Positions 19,650 through 28,258 of a stretch of DNA of 34,669 nucleotides are shown here, piece by piece. Below the pieces are notes generated by a model. That model ran no database searches. It worked only from the letters and a program-made list of their open reading frames with translations, and was not told the origin of the DNA. Origin of the DNA: an uncultured Akkermansia sp. (GTDB lineage: Bacteria; Verrucomicrobiota; Verrucomicrobiia; Verrucomicrobiales; Akkermansiaceae); NCBI GenBank assembly GCA_947626545.1, contig CANQSS010000024.1, positions 1-34,669 of the forward strand. Reading direction: 5' to 3'. The position numbers were made by a program, and so were the translations under genes. Position 1 is the first letter of the stretch; the number at the start of each line of letters is the position of its first letter.

Positions 19650-20516
19650 TCATTTTGCGCCTGCTGCGCGCAGCACTGCTTCTGTGTCGGCGTGGCGGTC
19701 TTCCTGAGCTTTCATCAATGCCGTCTCGCCATCCTCATCTCGAGCATTTACATCTGCCCCGGCAGCAAGCAATGCCTTGACCACTTCGGTGTACCCGTCA
19801 CTCGCCGCCTCCATAAGCGCGCTTTTCCCCTCGTGATCCCGATGGTTGGCATCAGCCCCGCATTGAAGCAAGAGCGTCACGACGGCCAAGTTTCCCTTAT
19901 CGGCGGCTTCCATGAGCGCGGTCTCGCCATCGCGATCCGCACAATCTATGGCCGTGCCACCGGCGAGCAACTGCCGAAGAGCCGCCTCACCACTATTCGC
20001 CGCGCGCAATACCGCCTTCATCCCTTCCTTGCCTGTGAGTGCAGCTGGCGTAGCTGCCGAAGTCGTTTTGGAAGCCCGGCGCAACACATCTGCGGTGTCG
20101 GTGTGGTGTTCCTCTTCAGCCATCATCAGGGCCGTTTCACCATCTTTGTCCTTCGCGGCAACATCGGCGCCGGCTTCCAACAGAGCCTGCACCACGGGCG
20201 TGCGTCCCTCATCCGCCGCGTGCATGAGCGCCGTCTTTCCATCTTCATCCTTGCGGTTCACCTGCGCGCCGTGTTTGAGAAGCAGCTTCACAGCGGCTAA
20301 ATTACCTTTATCGGCGGCCTCCATCAATGCCGTTTCCCCATCGTCATCCGTCACATCCACAGCTACGCCGCTTGTCAACAGCTGCTCAAGCTGCTGTTCG
20401 CCGAAATTTGCAGCTCGCAACACGGCCTTGTGAGGCTCAGGGCCGTCCGCATACGCAACCCCACCGGCAAACAGAACCGCTGCCAGCACAACTCGGAGAT
20501 AATGTGTCTTCTTCAT
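19650..20516 (-). CDS. Secreted ankyrin-repeat protein
   Basis: 288 residues from ATG at 20516, chosen because residues 1-23 then form a clean signal peptide (MKKTHYLRVVLAAVLFAGGVAYA); an in-frame ATG at 20582 would put 22 charged residues in front. The rest is ankyrin repeats (DGETALMEAADKGNLAAVKL, DGKTALMHAADEGRTPVVQ and so on). The protein is two tandem halves of about 120 residues, both opening KAVLRAAN.GE and both ending in an A-VLRxA helix, joined by an Ala/Thr linker (SKTTSAATPAALTGKEG). Role unknown; secreted ankyrin proteins are usually protein-binding. The TGA stop is formed with the first bases of a repeat heptamer. A promoter with perfect TTGACA lies 50 nt upstream. Confidence 0.85.
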   Translation of the reverse strand: MKKTHYLRVVLAAVLFAGGVAYADGPEPHKAVLRAANFGEQQLEQLLTSGVAVDVTDDDGETALMEAADKGNLAAVKLLLKHGAQVNRKDEDGKTALMHAADEGRTPVVQALLEAGADVAAKDKDGETALMMAEEEHHTDTADVLRRASKTTSAATPAALTGKEGMKAVLRAANSGEAALRQLLAGGTAIDCADRDGETALMEAADKGNLAVVTLLLQCGADANHRDHEGKSALMEAASDGYTEVVKALLAAGADVNARDEDGETALMKAQEDRHADTEAVLRAAGAK

Positions 20517-20541
20517 CTTCTTCTTTCTCGCTTTCAACCTC

Positions 20542-20570
20542 CCTCTACCACAGGAACTATGACATGTCAA
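20542..20570 (-). promoter_or_regulatory. Candidate promoter of the ankyrin gene
   Basis: Minus strand TTGACA (20570-20565, perfect), 17-nt spacer, TAGAGG (20547-20542, 3 of 6). Predicted transcription start near 20535, about 19 nt before ATG, supporting the start at 20516. Confidence 0.45.
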
Positions 20571-20596
20571 GCCATTTTTCAAACAAATATCAAATC

Positions 20597-21225
20597 ACCC
20601 ACATCCGGCCCAAGAAAAAACACTCCCAAGGGTAGGTAACGGCATATCATGCAACACAATTCATTTACGATTTACGATTTACGATTTGAATGCTAGCGCG
20701 CTACGCGCGAGATTGCCGAGCCGGTGCGTAGCGGAATTCTTGAAACGATGATGCGTCGATGGGAAAAAGCATCTGGTGTTACGCTATGCCGGGTTGACTC
20801 AGCGCCGCCCCATCGGCGGTTGCTTCGGAGTCGCCTCACGACTGTTGCTTCGGAGTCGCCTCACGACTCTCCTCACCCCTACGGGGCAAAAGCTAATGCT
20901 TTTGGCCAAACTGGCTTACAGCCGTCGCCAGTTTTCGCCCCTCCGGGGCAAAAGCTGTGCTTTTGGCCAAACTGCCTTACGCCGTCGGCAGTTTTCCCGC
21001 AGCTCCGCTGCGCATTATTTGCAAATCGTAAATCGATTTGGCCAAGCCGTGAACCTGGCTTCGCATAATCCAGTCCCTTTCGAACTAACGATCGCCCATG
21101 ATTTCTCCACCACCTTCGCTTACGCTTCGCAAAGTTTCGCGAGCCGGAGGCTCGCCAAATTTCTAAATCGTAAATCGTAAATCGTAAATATCCAACGGTT
21201 TATGCCGCACAGTGTTGGGCAGCGT
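20597..21225 (+). repeat. Compound modular repeat, copy R5 with long hairpin chain
   Basis: Fills the 0.7-kb gap between the ankyrin gene and the secretin operon. Left: end module (20599-20650), three ATTTACG units, arm GCGCGCTACGCGC, and a stretch matching 31895-31990 in inverted orientation. Middle: nine consecutive hairpins (20823-21013). Right: an inverted unit with the core in reverse (CCCTTTCGAACTAACGATCG, 21077-21096), arm GCGAGCCGGAGGCTCGC, three AAATCGT units (21166-21187) and half an end module. No gene is credible here. Confidence 0.82.
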
Positions 21226-21249
21226 ACTTGGCGCTGCACCATCGATGAA

Positions 21250-21278
21250 AAAGGGCGCACCATCACGGTGCGCCCTTT
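21250..21278 (-). terminator. Strong intrinsic terminator of the pilus-like operon
   Basis: AAAGGGCGCACC (21250-21261) and GGTGCGCCCTTT (21267-21278) form a perfect 12-bp stem with a 5-nt loop. Read on the minus strand it is followed by further T residues. It begins 25 nt after the secretin stop. Confidence 0.9.
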
Positions 21279-21303
21279 GCGATATCTGTTCTGCAAAATG
21301 ACC

Positions 21304-24108
21304 TTACGGATTCACCAATCCATCCTCAGGGAAGAGACCGGGCGCTGCGGCACTGCCGGCGGGAGATTCCTCTACGCCGCGGCTGCGCACCGGCTTGCCT
21401 GCGGCATCTATGATGTCCGCCGTTACAAACACCGTCAGATTCTTTCGCGTATGAGACTCCGCGTTACTGCGGAAGAAACGTCCGACAAGCGGCAGGTCAC
21501 CGAAGACGGGAACCTTATCTTCCACTTTCTGGACTTTATCCTCGATCATACCGCCGATAGCCACCGTGTGGCCATCGAAGAGCGAAAGTTTAGTGTTGAC
21601 CATCCTGCGGGCAAAGACCGGCATATCGATACGGTTTTCAGTCAGCACGATCTGCTCAACTACCCGGTTGGTCGCCACACCGGAGACAATCGGAGAACCG
21701 TAGTTCACAAACCCCTCAAAGTCCACGATTCGAACAATGAAGCGGTCGAACTTGATGATGTTGTTGCGGGGAGCTTCCGCCACTTTTACCACCATCACCA
21801 GACCAACTTCTTCGGTACCCCAGTCATCCGGATTGGACGGCGCTGCCACAGGAACGGACATCGTGACGTTCGTTGAGTTGCCATTGGAGCCACCACTGTT
21901 TTCCGGGATTTGGGGCTCCGAAAAGCTCGTCGGATAGATGAAGCGGCGGATCACCTCAATACGCGCGCCACCGTCGTCCACAATTGGAACAAGGACATTG
22001 CCATCATCCGGAGAGTCATTCACATCCTCACCGGGAATCATCACAATAGACGGAGCATTCATCACATCCACGCCCTGCTTCTGCGAAAGCCCACGCATAA
22101 TCATCTGGAAAGAGCCAGAATCATAAATGCCGGAGAGCGAGAGAATGCCGGGAGCAACGTGCGAGTTGTCGTTACTCGTGGATCCCGGGGAACCACCGGC
22201 GAGCAAGCTGTCCATGTTGGACGAAGTGATGGCGCCAGATCCCGAACGCAAGCCGCCCGTGACAAGCCCCTGTGTAATCGTATCCCCGGCATCGGCCAAG
22301 TTGCTGTTGTTTGTAACAGGCCACGAACCATTGTTGTGATGATTGTTGCCGTAGCCGGCGCCAGGATTCGTCACGAAGTCCCTGTAAGTACGTGAGGGAG
22401 TCGAGTTAGCCCCCGTTACGCCACCCAAGAAGGTCGTTCCGTTATTGGAGACGGAGAAAGGATTGACAACCCAGTCAAAGGAGAGTTCCTCATCATTGGT
22501 CTGAGACACCTCCACAAACTTGGTGGTCACCTTGACCATTTGCGGCTGTTCTTCTTGGAAAGCTTGCAAAGCATCCTCCACCGCATCAAGATCCTCCGGC
22601 GTACTGCGAACGGTGAGTTTTTGAAGTTTGCGGCTATAGGTAGCGCCTGCGCCCTTCGCCGCGAACCTAACGCCAGCCTGCTTGAGCACCTTTACGGGGT
22701 CCAACTTGCCCGGACGACTCTTGCCGCCAGACGCGAAAGCACTGTCCTCATCATCCCCGCCATCCTCATCATCTCCTCCCTTGTCATCGATGAAAGAAAG
22801 GGGAACGTTATTCCACACACGGGTCTCCAGCACGTTGGAAGCCGGATCGTTGGCCATATAGACATCAACGCCGAGGTCGGTCACGTTGAACACACAGTTG
22901 GAACTCTCGCACACTTTCTGCAGCAGTTCGCGCAATGTCACATCCGAGAGTCTGACTGTTACCTCCGGCTCAGGTATCGGCCCGGCCACTACCGGAGCGG
23001 GCGCTGGCGCGGATGTCTCCTCCTCACCCTCCTCCTCTTCCTCCTCGTCACCATCTCCGTCCTCTTCATCAGAAGAAGATGCGGGAGCTGCCGCAGCTAC
23101 CGGCAAGGCTGACGGAGCTATGTAGTTCATGTTTAGCATTTCGCCACTCTTTCGCGCCTCACCAACCATAAAGTCCACCACATCGCGAATGGGAGTCTTG
23201 TCAAAGACCACGCGCGCCACCTGCACATTGTTCAGAATGTCGTTCACTTTGAGCTGCTTCTCCGACTGCTCCTGGCGGCTTGTGGATCCACTTGAAAAGG
23301 CGCTACCGGCATCCCCGACTTCAGGCACGTCCTCCTGCCACAGGGCATCGACATCCGCCAGCGCCCTTGCACGATAGGAGTTGTACGCAGTTTGGAAATA
23401 GTGCGCCCGACGCTTGGAAACAGCTTCCTGTCCCCTGCGAGCCGCCTCATTGTACGGGTCAATTCGCAGGACAGAGTTGAAAGTGTCATACGCCTGACTG
23501 AATTGCCCAAGGTCGTAATACCCGTAAGCGAGTTGAAGAAGACGGCTCACCTCATCCACATTCTTCACGTGCTCGGGAGTAAGCGCCGGGTTGTTGCGAA
23601 TCGGGTCGCGCAGCAGGGAAAGCTCTTTGCGGGCGCGTGCGTTGTTCGGCTCGCGGGAGAGCACATCCAACAGCAGCTGCTCCGCATCATCGTAACGTCC
23701 GACTTTGGCGTATTCCATAGCCACCGCTATCGATGCGTCGGATATGCACGAGCGGATGTACTCCTGCAATTTGCGCGTGGCCGGAGCGTGTGGAAGCCTG
23801 TCCCACGACTGCCGGTACTTCTCCAGCGCTATGGAATACTTGCCCTCGCTGTATGCTTGGCGTCCTTCCTCCAGCAACTGCATTGCAGCGTCGCGCTCGG
23901 CCGTCCGGCGCGCCGCTTCACGCGCGTTGATGTCGTTCTGCAGACCTCCTTGTCCAGCATAGACGGCTGTGGGGCCTACTTCGCTTGATCCCGCGGCAGT
24001 AGAGGTGGTGAGGTACCCCTCGGTACCGGCATACACAAACGAACATGCGACCGAGAAGCCGACCGCAAGCATCTTGTGAGTAGAGGTGATGAGAGATGCG
24101 TTATTCAT
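21304..24108 (-). CDS. Secretin (Amuc_1098-like), outer-membrane pore of a type IV pilus-like system
   Basis: 934 residues. Signal peptide about 1-27; TPR-like helical region about 70-235 (LLEEGRQAYSEGKYSIALEK, YDDAEQLLLDVL, GQFSQAYDTFNSVL). Small secretin N-domains follow (VARVVFDKTPIRDVVDFM and VTVRLSDVTLRELLQKVC), split by an acidic tract of about 20 residues (345-366); a second acidic tract lies at 441-456. N3-like domain about 465-520; secretin core from about 525 (VEVSQTNDEELSFDW) to about 890, with VFARRMVNTKLSLFDGHTVAIGGM and KVPVFGDLPLVGRFFR near the end. Such proteins form the outer-membrane gate through which pilus or type II substrates pass. The TPR front half is typical of the Akkermansia-type secretin. 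It is the last gene of the operon and also has its own candidate promoter. Confidence 0.93.
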   Translation of the reverse strand: MNNASLITSTHKMLAVGFSVACSFVYAGTEGYLTTSTAAGSSEVGPTAVYAGQGGLQNDINAREAARRTAERDAAMQLLEEGRQAYSEGKYSIALEKYRQSWDRLPHAPATRKLQEYIRSCISDASIAVAMEYAKVGRYDDAEQLLLDVLSREPNNARARKELSLLRDPIRNNPALTPEHVKNVDEVSRLLQLAYGYYDLGQFSQAYDTFNSVLRIDPYNEAARRGQEAVSKRRAHYFQTAYNSYRARALADVDALWQEDVPEVGDAGSAFSSGSTSRQEQSEKQLKVNDILNNVQVARVVFDKTPIRDVVDFMVGEARKSGEMLNMNYIAPSALPVAAAAPASSSDEEDGDGDEEEEEEGEEETSAPAPAPVVAGPIPEPEVTVRLSDVTLRELLQKVCESSNCVFNVTDLGVDVYMANDPASNVLETRVWNNVPLSFIDDKGGDDEDGGDDEDSAFASGGKSRPGKLDPVKVLKQAGVRFAAKGAGATYSRKLQKLTVRSTPEDLDAVEDALQAFQEEQPQMVKVTTKFVEVSQTNDEELSFDWVVNPFSVSNNGTTFLGGVTGANSTPSRTYRDFVTNPGAGYGNNHHNNGSWPVTNNSNLADAGDTITQGLVTGGLRSGSGAITSSNMDSLLAGGSPGSTSNDNSHVAPGILSLSGIYDSGSFQMIMRGLSQKQGVDVMNAPSIVMIPGEDVNDSPDDGNVLVPIVDDGGARIEVIRRFIYPTSFSEPQIPENSGGSNGNSTNVTMSVPVAAPSNPDDWGTEEVGLVMVVKVAEAPRNNIIKFDRFIVRIVDFEGFVNYGSPIVSGVATNRVVEQIVLTENRIDMPVFARRMVNTKLSLFDGHTVAIGGMIEDKVQKVEDKVPVFGDLPLVGRFFRSNAESHTRKNLTVFVTADIIDAAGKPVRSRGVEESPAGSAAAPGLFPEDGLVNP

Positions 24109-24120
24109 GGTGGTGTTCTA

Positions 24121-24149
24121 TTTATGACAGAATTTTTGGTCTTTGTAAA
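24121..24149 (-). promoter_or_regulatory. Candidate internal promoter before the secretin gene
   Basis: Minus strand TTTACA (24149-24144), 17-nt spacer, CATAAA (24126-24121) in the 81-nt gap, the largest gap within the cluster. Could let the secretin be made independently of the upstream genes. Confidence 0.35.
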
Positions 24150-24189
24150 GCCTACAGTTGAAAAAAATGGATATTTTGTTCGAGAATGT

Positions 24190-25347
24190 TTATTTGCCGG
24201 GCTTTTCCGGAGGGGTGGAATCGTCAGCGGAAACGCTCATCTCTGAGCCTCCATTGACACTCACCTTTGCTTGAGTTTTTTTCTTGCCGGCGTCTGTAAC
24301 AACGCAGTGTGTATCCTTGAATCCGGGCACATCAAACTGCTGCCCCAGCTGCACGGTAAGCTCTTTTCCTTTTTCCGGTCCTGCAGTGACGCGGAACTTA
24401 AGCGTGATGTCGCGAACAGTGTGCCGGTTCCTGCTGCCGGCCATCAGGTCAAATTCTTTGGCGGAACTGACCTCAGTGTACGCATCCTTCACGTGAACGA
24501 AGTTGGTAGTATTGCCGGACTCATCCGACTTCTTATCGATTTTCTCTATGGTAAAACGATTTTTCGCCATGGGACCGCTCGCCTCCTCTCCCAAGCCGAA
24601 CGTCTCGCCAGGTTTCTTCTCTTTATGCGACGCTATGCGCTGCTCATTGCTGGAAAGAATATTGATAGTGACCGTGTTTTCATCGAAGAAAGAGGCAGAA
24701 CTCAACTCAATGAGATGCGTGGACACCGTCTTTTCCCCAACGGTGACGAGTTTGAGTGTATCACCCGTCACGAAAGGAGGCATGCTGTCGGCGTTCGATG
24801 GATCCGTGCCGGCCACGAATTCCTCTCCGTTGGAAAAACCGTCACCATCCGAATCCTGCTGCAGGGCATCGGCCATGCAGAGGGAGTCCTCCAAGCCGTA
24901 CATATAAAACCAACCATTAGGCACCGCTGTGGGTTTCGCATCTGCGCCGGAAGCCGGTATGCTGTGCAAAGGGCGCGAACCATCCGCAAGCAGGTCCACG
25001 GCCAAATTTTTCTTTTGCGCAGGATCCGGCACTTGCCATATCGTAGGCGCAAAGAACAGCGGCGTGTACCGCGGTATCTTCTTGCCCTCCACCTTATCAC
25101 GCGGAATGAAAGCCTCCTCGAGGGGAGGAGCCACGTCAACCAGTCTCCGCGGAGTGAGAGCATCCTGCTTCATCTGAGATGCCTCTTGGGTGAGAGCAGC
25201 GCCTTTTGAATCACTGTTCTCCATGCCCACAGCCAGCGACTCCGGCTCCGGAGAGTTGAGTACGTAAATACCGGCTGCGGCCGCCCCTAAGCCCAGCACA
25301 AAACCGGCCAAGAGAAAATTCCTACCTGTATTGGATGAGTTTGCCAT
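24190..25347 (-). CDS. Amuc_1099-like membrane-anchored periplasmic protein
   Basis: 385 residues. N-terminal anchor at about 10-31 (FLLAGFVLGLGAAAAGIYVL), then a periplasmic region. Residues 165-184 read DSDGDGFSNGEEFVAGTDPS, a calcium-binding loop of the thrombospondin-3/EF-hand type, often found in secreted Verrucomicrobiota and Planctomycete proteins. The C-terminal half is predicted beta-rich and ends in a Pro/Lys tail. I recognise it by position between the Amuc_1100-like and secretin genes; in type IV pilus terms it sits where PilP-like linkers between inner membrane and secretin are found, but homology to PilP is not visible. Gap to the preceding gene is 32 nt. Confidence 0.8.
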   Translation of the reverse strand: MANSSNTGRNFLLAGFVLGLGAAAAGIYVLNSPEPESLAVGMENSDSKGAALTQEASQMKQDALTPRRLVDVAPPLEEAFIPRDKVEGKKIPRYTPLFFAPTIWQVPDPAQKKNLAVDLLADGSRPLHSIPASGADAKPTAVPNGWFYMYGLEDSLCMADALQQDSDGDGFSNGEEFVAGTDPSNADSMPPFVTGDTLKLVTVGEKTVSTHLIELSSASFFDENTVTINILSSNEQRIASHKEKKPGETFGLGEEASGPMAKNRFTIEKIDKKSDESGNTTNFVHVKDAYTEVSSAKEFDLMAGSRNRHTVRDITLKFRVTAGPEKGKELTVQLGQQFDVPGFKDTHCVVTDAGKKKTQAKVSVNGGSEMSVSADDSTPPEKPGK

Positions 25348-25379
25348 AATACGGTAAATCTGAAAGGTTGGAGTATAAA

Positions 25380-26330
25380 TTAGAGTTTATCGATTCCGAA
25401 ATAGAGCACCTGCAGAGTGAGACTGACATCCACCTCACTGTTGGGAGAGCCGGTAATCATCTTGGCGACGGGTTCGGCAGCTACCGCGGCCTCTCCATCA
25501 TTCTCACCTCCACTCATGGGATCCTCTGCAGCGGCTGTCGGGGCTTTGTAAGGCGCCAGCATGGGGAGATTTCCCGCAGTTTTCACCGAAATACCTGTGA
25601 TGATAAAGAAGCAATTCTTGTCGGCGATGAGCGAGTTAATCACGCGCGGCAGCACACTGAGCGTTTCTTCCTTTGCCGGGTCGATGTCCTGCGCGCTGCG
25701 GCGTGCTACAAAGGAAATTTCCATCTCCAGCGGGAAGAAGTTGGGCTTCTTGCGAGCGCCCACCTTATCCTCCGGCAGAGGAGCGCAGTACAAACGCTTG
25801 ATGGCGGGAGAACCGGCATCCACGACGTGGCGCACCAGCGTATCCGCTGTGTGCAGGATGAAGTTAAGGTAGGGCGCATCGCGTTCTGTCGCCGAGGCCG
25901 TCTTATACTCACTCAAACCAAGGGCCGCAGCATCCGCAGACAGATTGGTTTTCTTCTGCGCCGCATATGCAGCCACCTTCGCCGTCATGTCATTCACCTC
26001 CTTCTGAAACACATCCGGTCGGATGGGGTTTCCCTTGGCATCCTTACCCAGCGTAACGCACGCCTTGGCGTAGGCGGACAGATCGCTGCGCAACTCTTTG
26101 GCGAGGTCTCCCATGGCGCCCGAGGCCTGCTTGAGCAAGCGGCTGTTCTCGAGAGTCGGAGGAAGTTCTTCGTCCGCATAGCCGGCCAGCTTGGAGTGCT
26201 CCTCGGCGATTTTCGCCTGCGTCTCCTGAAGTACTCGGTAGCGACCATAGGCGTAATGGCATATTCCGCCGAAAGCTAACGCCATGAGCAGAGCTATGGC
26301 CGTCACTCGCTTATTTTCCATGATGTTCAT
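25380..26330 (-). CDS. Amuc_1100-like pilus-associated protein
   Basis: 316 residues, against 317 for Amuc_1100 of A. muciniphila as I recall. One membrane segment near the N-terminus (about 9-28), then a coiled helix (LQETQAKIAEEHSKLAGYAD), a helical/alpha-beta periplasmic body and a C-terminal beta segment (SEVDVSLTLQVLYFGI). An Ala/Gly/Glu-rich linker at about 265-295 resembles the alanine-proline-rich linker of Amuc_1100. The fold is PilO-like in the known protein; Amuc_1100 is reported to signal through TLR2. Shared identity here looks low, so host activity should not be assumed. The start could be ATG 26330 or 26321; neither has a clear ribosome site. It follows the PilM-like gene by 27 nt, as expected for a PilM-PilN-PilO order. 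Confidence 0.82.
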   Translation of the reverse strand: MNIMENKRVTAIALLMALAFGGICHYAYGRYRVLQETQAKIAEEHSKLAGYADEELPPTLENSRLLKQASGAMGDLAKELRSDLSAYAKACVTLGKDAKGNPIRPDVFQKEVNDMTAKVAAYAAQKKTNLSADAAALGLSEYKTASATERDAPYLNFILHTADTLVRHVVDAGSPAIKRLYCAPLPEDKVGARKKPNFFPLEMEISFVARRSAQDIDPAKEETLSVLPRVINSLIADKNCFFIITGISVKTAGNLPMLAPYKAPTAAAEDPMSGGENDGEAAVAAEPVAKMITGSPNSEVDVSLTLQVLYFGIDKL

Positions 26331-26357
26331 ATCGCGTAATGAAAGGCGTGGTGTTTT

Positions 26358-28217
26358 TTACTTCTTTGCGGAATCTGAGCCGGGCATCGGCAGCGGCGTC
26401 TTGAGCGGCATCACCATATAGAACTTGTCCGCGTACTCCGGGATGAGGTTATGACCTTTGGACTTTTCTGCATCCTGCACGACGAAGAAATGTCCACCGT
26501 TAGCCCGCACGGCCTTTGAATCGAACTGGAAGAGCGAATCGGCGCTATGCTCATCAAACTTGGAAGCCACCAATCCATTGAGCTTCTGCAGCTGTTTACC
26601 CTGATCATCCTTGCTCTTCTTGTAGAAGTATCCGCTTACCAGCAGAGCCGTGACCTGCGGCGCCTTGTTGCGCTCCGCCATCTCAAAGGAACGCACCATT
26701 GTGCCGGAGCGAGCTTCGCGGGTGTCGAGCAAGACGTGGCGATCCGTTCCATCCGGTCCAACGCTGAGCGCGGTGTTCACGACATCGTACGCCACCAATG
26801 GATCCAAATCTGTAATCCAGAATGTCGGCGAAGCAGTCTTCTGAGCAATTTGGATGAGCAGGTCCGGATACGCGTTTCGCGCAGCGTACAGAGCGGCGTA
26901 TTGCTCGAGGTCTTTCAAGCTGCGGTCGTAATCCGCCTTTTTTCTCTCCATATCGGCGTGGAGCCGATCCACCCGCTCAATATCCGGCGTAGCGCGGCGC
27001 AGCTGTTCCTCGGCTATCTTTGCCTGTTTGTTGACAGCATATGCGCAGAATCCTGCCCCAGCCAAAGCAATGACGCCTGCCAGCAGCACCTTGGGGATGA
27101 GCTTTTTCTCCGCACGATCCTTGCCCACACTCGTGGGCACCAAATCAATCTGAAAAGCCCCGATTTTCGCCCCGGTGATGGCCGCGCCCACCACCGGCCC
27201 CAGGCAAAGCGCCTCGGTTGCAAGCTGTTCGCCGTTCACCTTGGAACCCACGCGCATCGATTGGAGCGGGTTGAAAATCTCCACCGGCAAGTCCAACGAA
27301 TTTTGCAGAAAATCCGTGGTGAAGGCCAGGCGCGCACCGCCGCCGCAAATATAGACCTTTGTAGGCGGGGTTCCCTTGTACTGAGCGCGGTAGTGGTTGA
27401 TGGTACGCTGCACCTCCGAACTCAGGCGGGTCATCGCATTGCTAATGATGGAGGCAAGATTAGCCTGCTCCTCCGGCATCGTATCCGTGTGCCCGTTGCC
27501 GAGAGATACGACGCCCTGCTCAATCTTGAGCTGCTCCGCCTCGCGGAAGCTTAGGTTAAATTCTCGGGCAATGGAGTTTGTAATGAACGAACCGGCAGCC
27601 GTCACTGAACGCGTAAAGAAGCGCCCCTCCTCTATGAAGAGAATATCCGTTGTCTTGGCTCCTATATCCAGAAGCATCACTGGCTCCGTCTCATCCGGAT
27701 AGGCCGCCTTAAACGCATTGTAAAGGGAAGTGATGGAACAGTCCACGCTGCGCGTCCGCAGTGAATTGGCCTCGACCTGACCGTTCAAGTCATCCAGCTC
27801 ATCCTTTTTGATGGCCACCAACAGAACCTCCTGCTCGCCGTCTTCTACGCCCAGAAGCTGGTAGTCGAATACGATATCCTCCAAGGGGAAAGGTATGTGC
27901 TGTTGAGCCTCGTACCCCACCTGCTCCGCCATGTTGTCCACCGTATCGAGCGCAGGCAGCTTGATGAAGCGCATGAACACCTTTTGCCCCGACACGACAT
28001 CGCGCACGTCCTTCCCGCGCACCTTGAGTTCTTTCACGAGCTCTCCCACAGCGTGGCTCACATAGTCGATGCGCATACCCTCTTCAACCGGGTCCAGCAG
28101 AATGTCCCTGCGTGCGTAGCGAGAGAGGGCAAATCCCTTGGATGAAGGAGTGAAGACGGCCATCGTCACACTCTGCGCGCCGATTTCCAGTGCTACTGTT
28201 GTCTTGTACTCAGCCAT
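26358..28217 (-). CDS. PilM/PilN fusion protein (Amuc_1101-like)
   Basis: 619 residues. Residues 1-360 form a PilM/FtsA actin-like domain: phosphate-1 motif ALEIGAQSV (9-17), phosphate-2 LLDIGAKTTDILF (182-194) and adenosine motif ICGGGA (290-295). A single membrane helix follows at about 374-396 (PKVLLAGVIALAGAGFCAYA), then a coiled coil (about 400-445) and a PilN-like periplasmic domain. In type IV pili, PilM is a cytoplasmic ATP-binding protein that binds the short tail of membrane protein PilN; here both are on one chain, giving a ready-made inner-membrane platform. It is second in the operon, 41 nt after the Ig-like protein gene. Confidence in the PilM half is very high; PilN assignment rests on topology and position. 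Confidence 0.92.
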   Translation of the reverse strand: MAEYKTTVALEIGAQSVTMAVFTPSSKGFALSRYARRDILLDPVEEGMRIDYVSHAVGELVKELKVRGKDVRDVVSGQKVFMRFIKLPALDTVDNMAEQVGYEAQQHIPFPLEDIVFDYQLLGVEDGEQEVLLVAIKKDELDDLNGQVEANSLRTRSVDCSITSLYNAFKAAYPDETEPVMLLDIGAKTTDILFIEEGRFFTRSVTAAGSFITNSIAREFNLSFREAEQLKIEQGVVSLGNGHTDTMPEEQANLASIISNAMTRLSSEVQRTINHYRAQYKGTPPTKVYICGGGARLAFTTDFLQNSLDLPVEIFNPLQSMRVGSKVNGEQLATEALCLGPVVGAAITGAKIGAFQIDLVPTSVGKDRAEKKLIPKVLLAGVIALAGAGFCAYAVNKQAKIAEEQLRRATPDIERVDRLHADMERKKADYDRSLKDLEQYAALYAARNAYPDLLIQIAQKTASPTFWITDLDPLVAYDVVNTALSVGPDGTDRHVLLDTREARSGTMVRSFEMAERNKAPQVTALLVSGYFYKKSKDDQGKQLQKLNGLVASKFDEHSADSLFQFDSKAVRANGGHFFVVQDAEKSKGHNLIPEYADKFYMVMPLKTPLPMPGSDSAKK

Positions 28218-28258
28218 AAATAGAAGTAAAGAAGAGGTGAAGAAAGGATGTGAACCGA

